Shown one piece after another: positions 62,510-64,000 of a stretch of 64,000 bases of DNA. Source of the DNA: Natrinema amylolyticum (GTDB lineage Archaea; Halobacteriota; Halobacteria; Halobacteriales; Natrialbaceae). The translations under genes were made by a program, and so were the position numbers. Under the pieces are notes generated by a model. The model was not told where the DNA came from. It saw nothing but the letters and a program-made list of their open reading frames with translations, and did no database searches. Within the stretch, counting starts at the first letter, position 1. The number at the start of each line of letters is the position of its first letter. Location of the stretch: assembly GCF_020515625.1 (NCBI RefSeq), contig NZ_JAIWPJ010000002.1, forward strand, positions 1 through 64,000, written 5' to 3'.

Positions 62510-62875
62510 TTAGCTCTCCGCCGGTGGCTCCCCGGAGTCGTCGCTGCGGCGGCGTTTCGTTCTGATCGCGATGTACCCGCCAGAGAGGACGAGCAGTGCC
62601 AACCCGAGCGCGACGTGGACGCCCGTTGAGCCGAGCAGGACGAGCAGCCAACCGACGGCACCGCCCCCGTGTCCGAGCGTGAGATCGTACTGCCCGACGC
62701 TCGCGTGGATCACCGCGAGAACGGCGAACGTCGCCGCGAGGATCCACGTCGCTCCGACGGAGGCGTCGATTCCGACGATCGTCTCGCTGACGACGGTTCC
62801 GTAACCCAGCAACCCGACTGCGACCACCAGTCCCGCGCCGACGACGGGCTCCTGGAGGTCGACCGTCTCTGCCAT
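62510..62875 (-). CDS. small membrane protein, four spans
   Basis: This 121-residue protein has four hydrophobic segments (about 12-30, 40-60, 70-90, 92-108) and a basic, then acidic tail (RTKRRRSDD). Composition and start context suggest a real gene. No family was recognised, and function is unknown. Confidence 0.62.
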   Translation of the reverse strand: MAETVDLQEPVVGAGLVVAVGLLGYGTVVSETIVGIDASVGATWILAATFAVLAVIHASVGQYDLTLGHGGGAVGWLLVLLGSTGVHVALGLALLVLSGGYIAIRTKRRRSDDSGEPPAES

Positions 62876-62927
62876 ACCCTACGGAGCCGTCGAGACGGGA
62901 TAGCCGTGGCGATACGGCCCCGACGGT

Positions 62928-63452
62928 CTACAACAGCCGGTAGCGACCCCGGCTCTCGCTGACGACCCCGCGCCGCGTCAGTTTCTCGAGCGCGTCCCTG
63001 ACGTACTCGGCCGAGACGCCGCGCTCGCCGGCGTACTCGACGACCTCGTCTTCCGTGGGCTCCTCGAGGGCTTCCAGTGCCCTCTCGACGATCTCCCGCT
63101 TGCTCCCGCTGCGGCTCGGCCCGCGCGGATTGCGGTCGCCGGCCGCCTCGACTTCGTCGACGTCCAGCCCGGACTCCGAGAGGTACTCGTCGTCGTCGAC
63201 GACCCCGTCGGCGACCTCGTCCTCTAAGGCGGCGAAGGAGTCCAGTTCGGCGAAGGCCTCGCCCTCGCCCTGCCGGTTCGCCAGCATCGAGGCGCGCACG
63301 TCGCGGGCGTGAGCGGCGTCGTCGGTCTCGACGAACTTCTTGCGCTTCTCGTAGGCCTTCCGCGAGCCACAGCGGGGACACTGGGTCGTCTCGGAGCGCC
63401 CCTCGATGATCCAGAGGTTCGAACACGCGCTACAGCCGACGACGGCGTACAT
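62928..63452 (-). CDS. DUF5817-like zinc-ribbon and winged-helix protein
   Basis: This 174-residue protein opens with a zinc ribbon (CSACSNLW and CPRCGSRKAYEKRKKF). An acidic middle follows, and a winged helix closes it (VEYAGERGVSAEYVRDALEKL, then TRRGVVSESRGRYRLL). It matches a haloarchaeal family I recall as DUF5817. A nucleic-acid-binding role is likely but unproven. The start MYAVVGC was chosen because the ribbon begins there. Confidence 0.82.
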   Translation of the reverse strand: MYAVVGCSACSNLWIIEGRSETTQCPRCGSRKAYEKRKKFVETDDAAHARDVRASMLANRQGEGEAFAELDSFAALEDEVADGVVDDDEYLSESGLDVDEVEAAGDRNPRGPSRSGSKREIVERALEALEEPTEDEVVEYAGERGVSAEYVRDALEKLTRRGVVSESRGRYRLL

Positions 63453-63557
63453 GTCTCGGAGTGGCCCCTCGCGGTAGTTCAAGGTTCGGCAAGCGCGGCG
63501 AAAGTAGTCGGGTGCCGTGACACCGCCAGAGCGGCGACCGGAAACGGAGAGAGCGGC

Positions 63558-63890
63558 TCAGTGTGCCGACACGTCAGAGAGGACGTTCAGACAGTAGACG
63601 CCAGTGAGGATGAGCCCCATCCCGGCCACGGCCGCCCCGTCGAGGCGCTCGTCGAACGCGAGCACGCCGATCGCCGCGACGCCGATGATGCCGAGCGTGG
63701 CCCACGTCGCGTAGACGATGCCGACCGGCAGGTCCTCGAGCGTCAGCGAGAGGAGATAGAAGGCGAGGCCGTAGCCGACGACGACGCCGAGACTGGGTAG
63801 CGGCCGCGAGAACCCGTCGGAGAGTTTGAGCGCCGTCGTTCCGAACAACTCCGACAGGATCGCGCCACCGAGGATCACGTACGGGTTCAT
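63558..63890 (-). CDS. small multidrug resistance (SMR) transporter
   Basis: This 110-residue four-helix transporter of the EmrE/QacE type works as a dimer, exporting cationic compounds by proton exchange. The essential membrane glutamate is in AILSELFGTTALKLS near residue 14, and YATWATLGIIGVAAIG is the third-helix block. The gene has a TATA box about 26 bases upstream for a leaderless transcript. Confidence 0.9.
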   Translation of the reverse strand: MNPYVILGGAILSELFGTTALKLSDGFSRPLPSLGVVVGYGLAFYLLSLTLEDLPVGIVYATWATLGIIGVAAIGVLAFDERLDGAAVAGMGLILTGVYCLNVLSDVSAH

Positions 63891-63909
63891 ACGACTTCTT
63901 TATATTAGA

Positions 63910-63920
63910 AAATTAATTAG
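63910..63920 (-). promoter_or_regulatory. leaderless promoter of the SMR gene
   Basis: An AT-rich element, CTAATTAATTTTC on the minus strand, is centred about 26 bases before the ATG at 63890. This is the usual distance for an archaeal TATA box when the transcript starts at the start codon. Confidence 0.5.
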
Positions 63921-64000
63921 TTTTTCGGACTGTCGTCGAACCTGATGAGATACCCCGCGACGACTGAGCGCCACCGCCGGTATCCGCGGAATTATGTGCC

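Overview
The window is chromosomal DNA from a haloarchaeon, most likely of the Natrialba/Natrinema/Haloterrigena type. That placement rests on family recognition, not on a database search. The genes are GC-rich with strongly acidic products. Lineage markers include HMG-CoA reductase, the archaeal NAD-dependent glucose-6-phosphate dehydrogenase (azf), a ba3-type terminal oxidase (cba genes), F420/LLM-type oxidoreductases, the RPA3/RPA-associated-protein pair, twin-arginine lipoproteins and many small haloarchaeal DUF proteins. Several promoters have the TATA box 25-30 bases upstream of the start codon, as expected for leaderless archaeal transcripts.

Layout. 1-360: the tail of an rRNA operon with two tandem 5S genes, a mini-tRNA-like element between them and a terminator hairpin. 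0.4-9 kb: RNase J, a PadR regulator, a cold-shock protein, a queuosine/archaeosine-precursor-type transporter, an M29 aminopeptidase, a DUF309 protein, an LLM oxidoreductase and an aldo/keto reductase. 9-12.4 kb: a secreted Tat protein, a FilR1-like regulator, azf and a CDGSH protein. 12.4-19 kb: a divergent cluster with copper P-type ATPase, SafE-like protein and a small subunit on one side and ba3 oxidase subunits on the other. 19-27.4 kb: sugar nucleotidyltransferase, KDG-type aldolase, an AT-rich lipoprotein islet, rpa3-rpap3, an MhqO/MhqD-like pair and small regulators. 27.5-38.1 kb: tRNA-His, tRNA-Phe and tRNA-Val, with metabolic and membrane genes between them. 38-50.4 kb: DUF192, ABC exporter, PAP2 phosphatase, creatininase-family protein, aldehyde dehydrogenase, MptD, a FAD oxidoreductase, Hsp20 and a membrane-anchored tandem winged-helix regulator. 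50.7-64 kb: radical SAM, TRAM, YkgJ, MBL, methyltransferase plus GT2, LLM, amidohydrolase, hmgA and an SMR transporter.

The most unusual signal is an array of alternating direct and inverted copies of a tRNA 3' end immediately downstream of two different tRNA genes, His and Val. Each array copies its own tRNA's tail. The cassettes carry hairpin cores, and one core motif is nearly identical in the two arrays. A metallo-beta-lactamase-fold gene lies between the His array and a further His-tail copy. No integrase, transposase or CRISPR array was found.

Functional themes: rRNA and RNA processing (5S, RNase J, TRAM); aerobic respiration and copper supply (ba3 oxidase, ATPase, SafE); central sugar metabolism (azf, KDG-type aldolase); isoprenoid and pterin synthesis (hmgA, mptD, possibly an ArfB-like creatininase); single-strand DNA binding (rpa3 operon); quinone or aldehyde detoxification (Mhq-like pair, aldo/keto reductases, aldehyde dehydrogenase).
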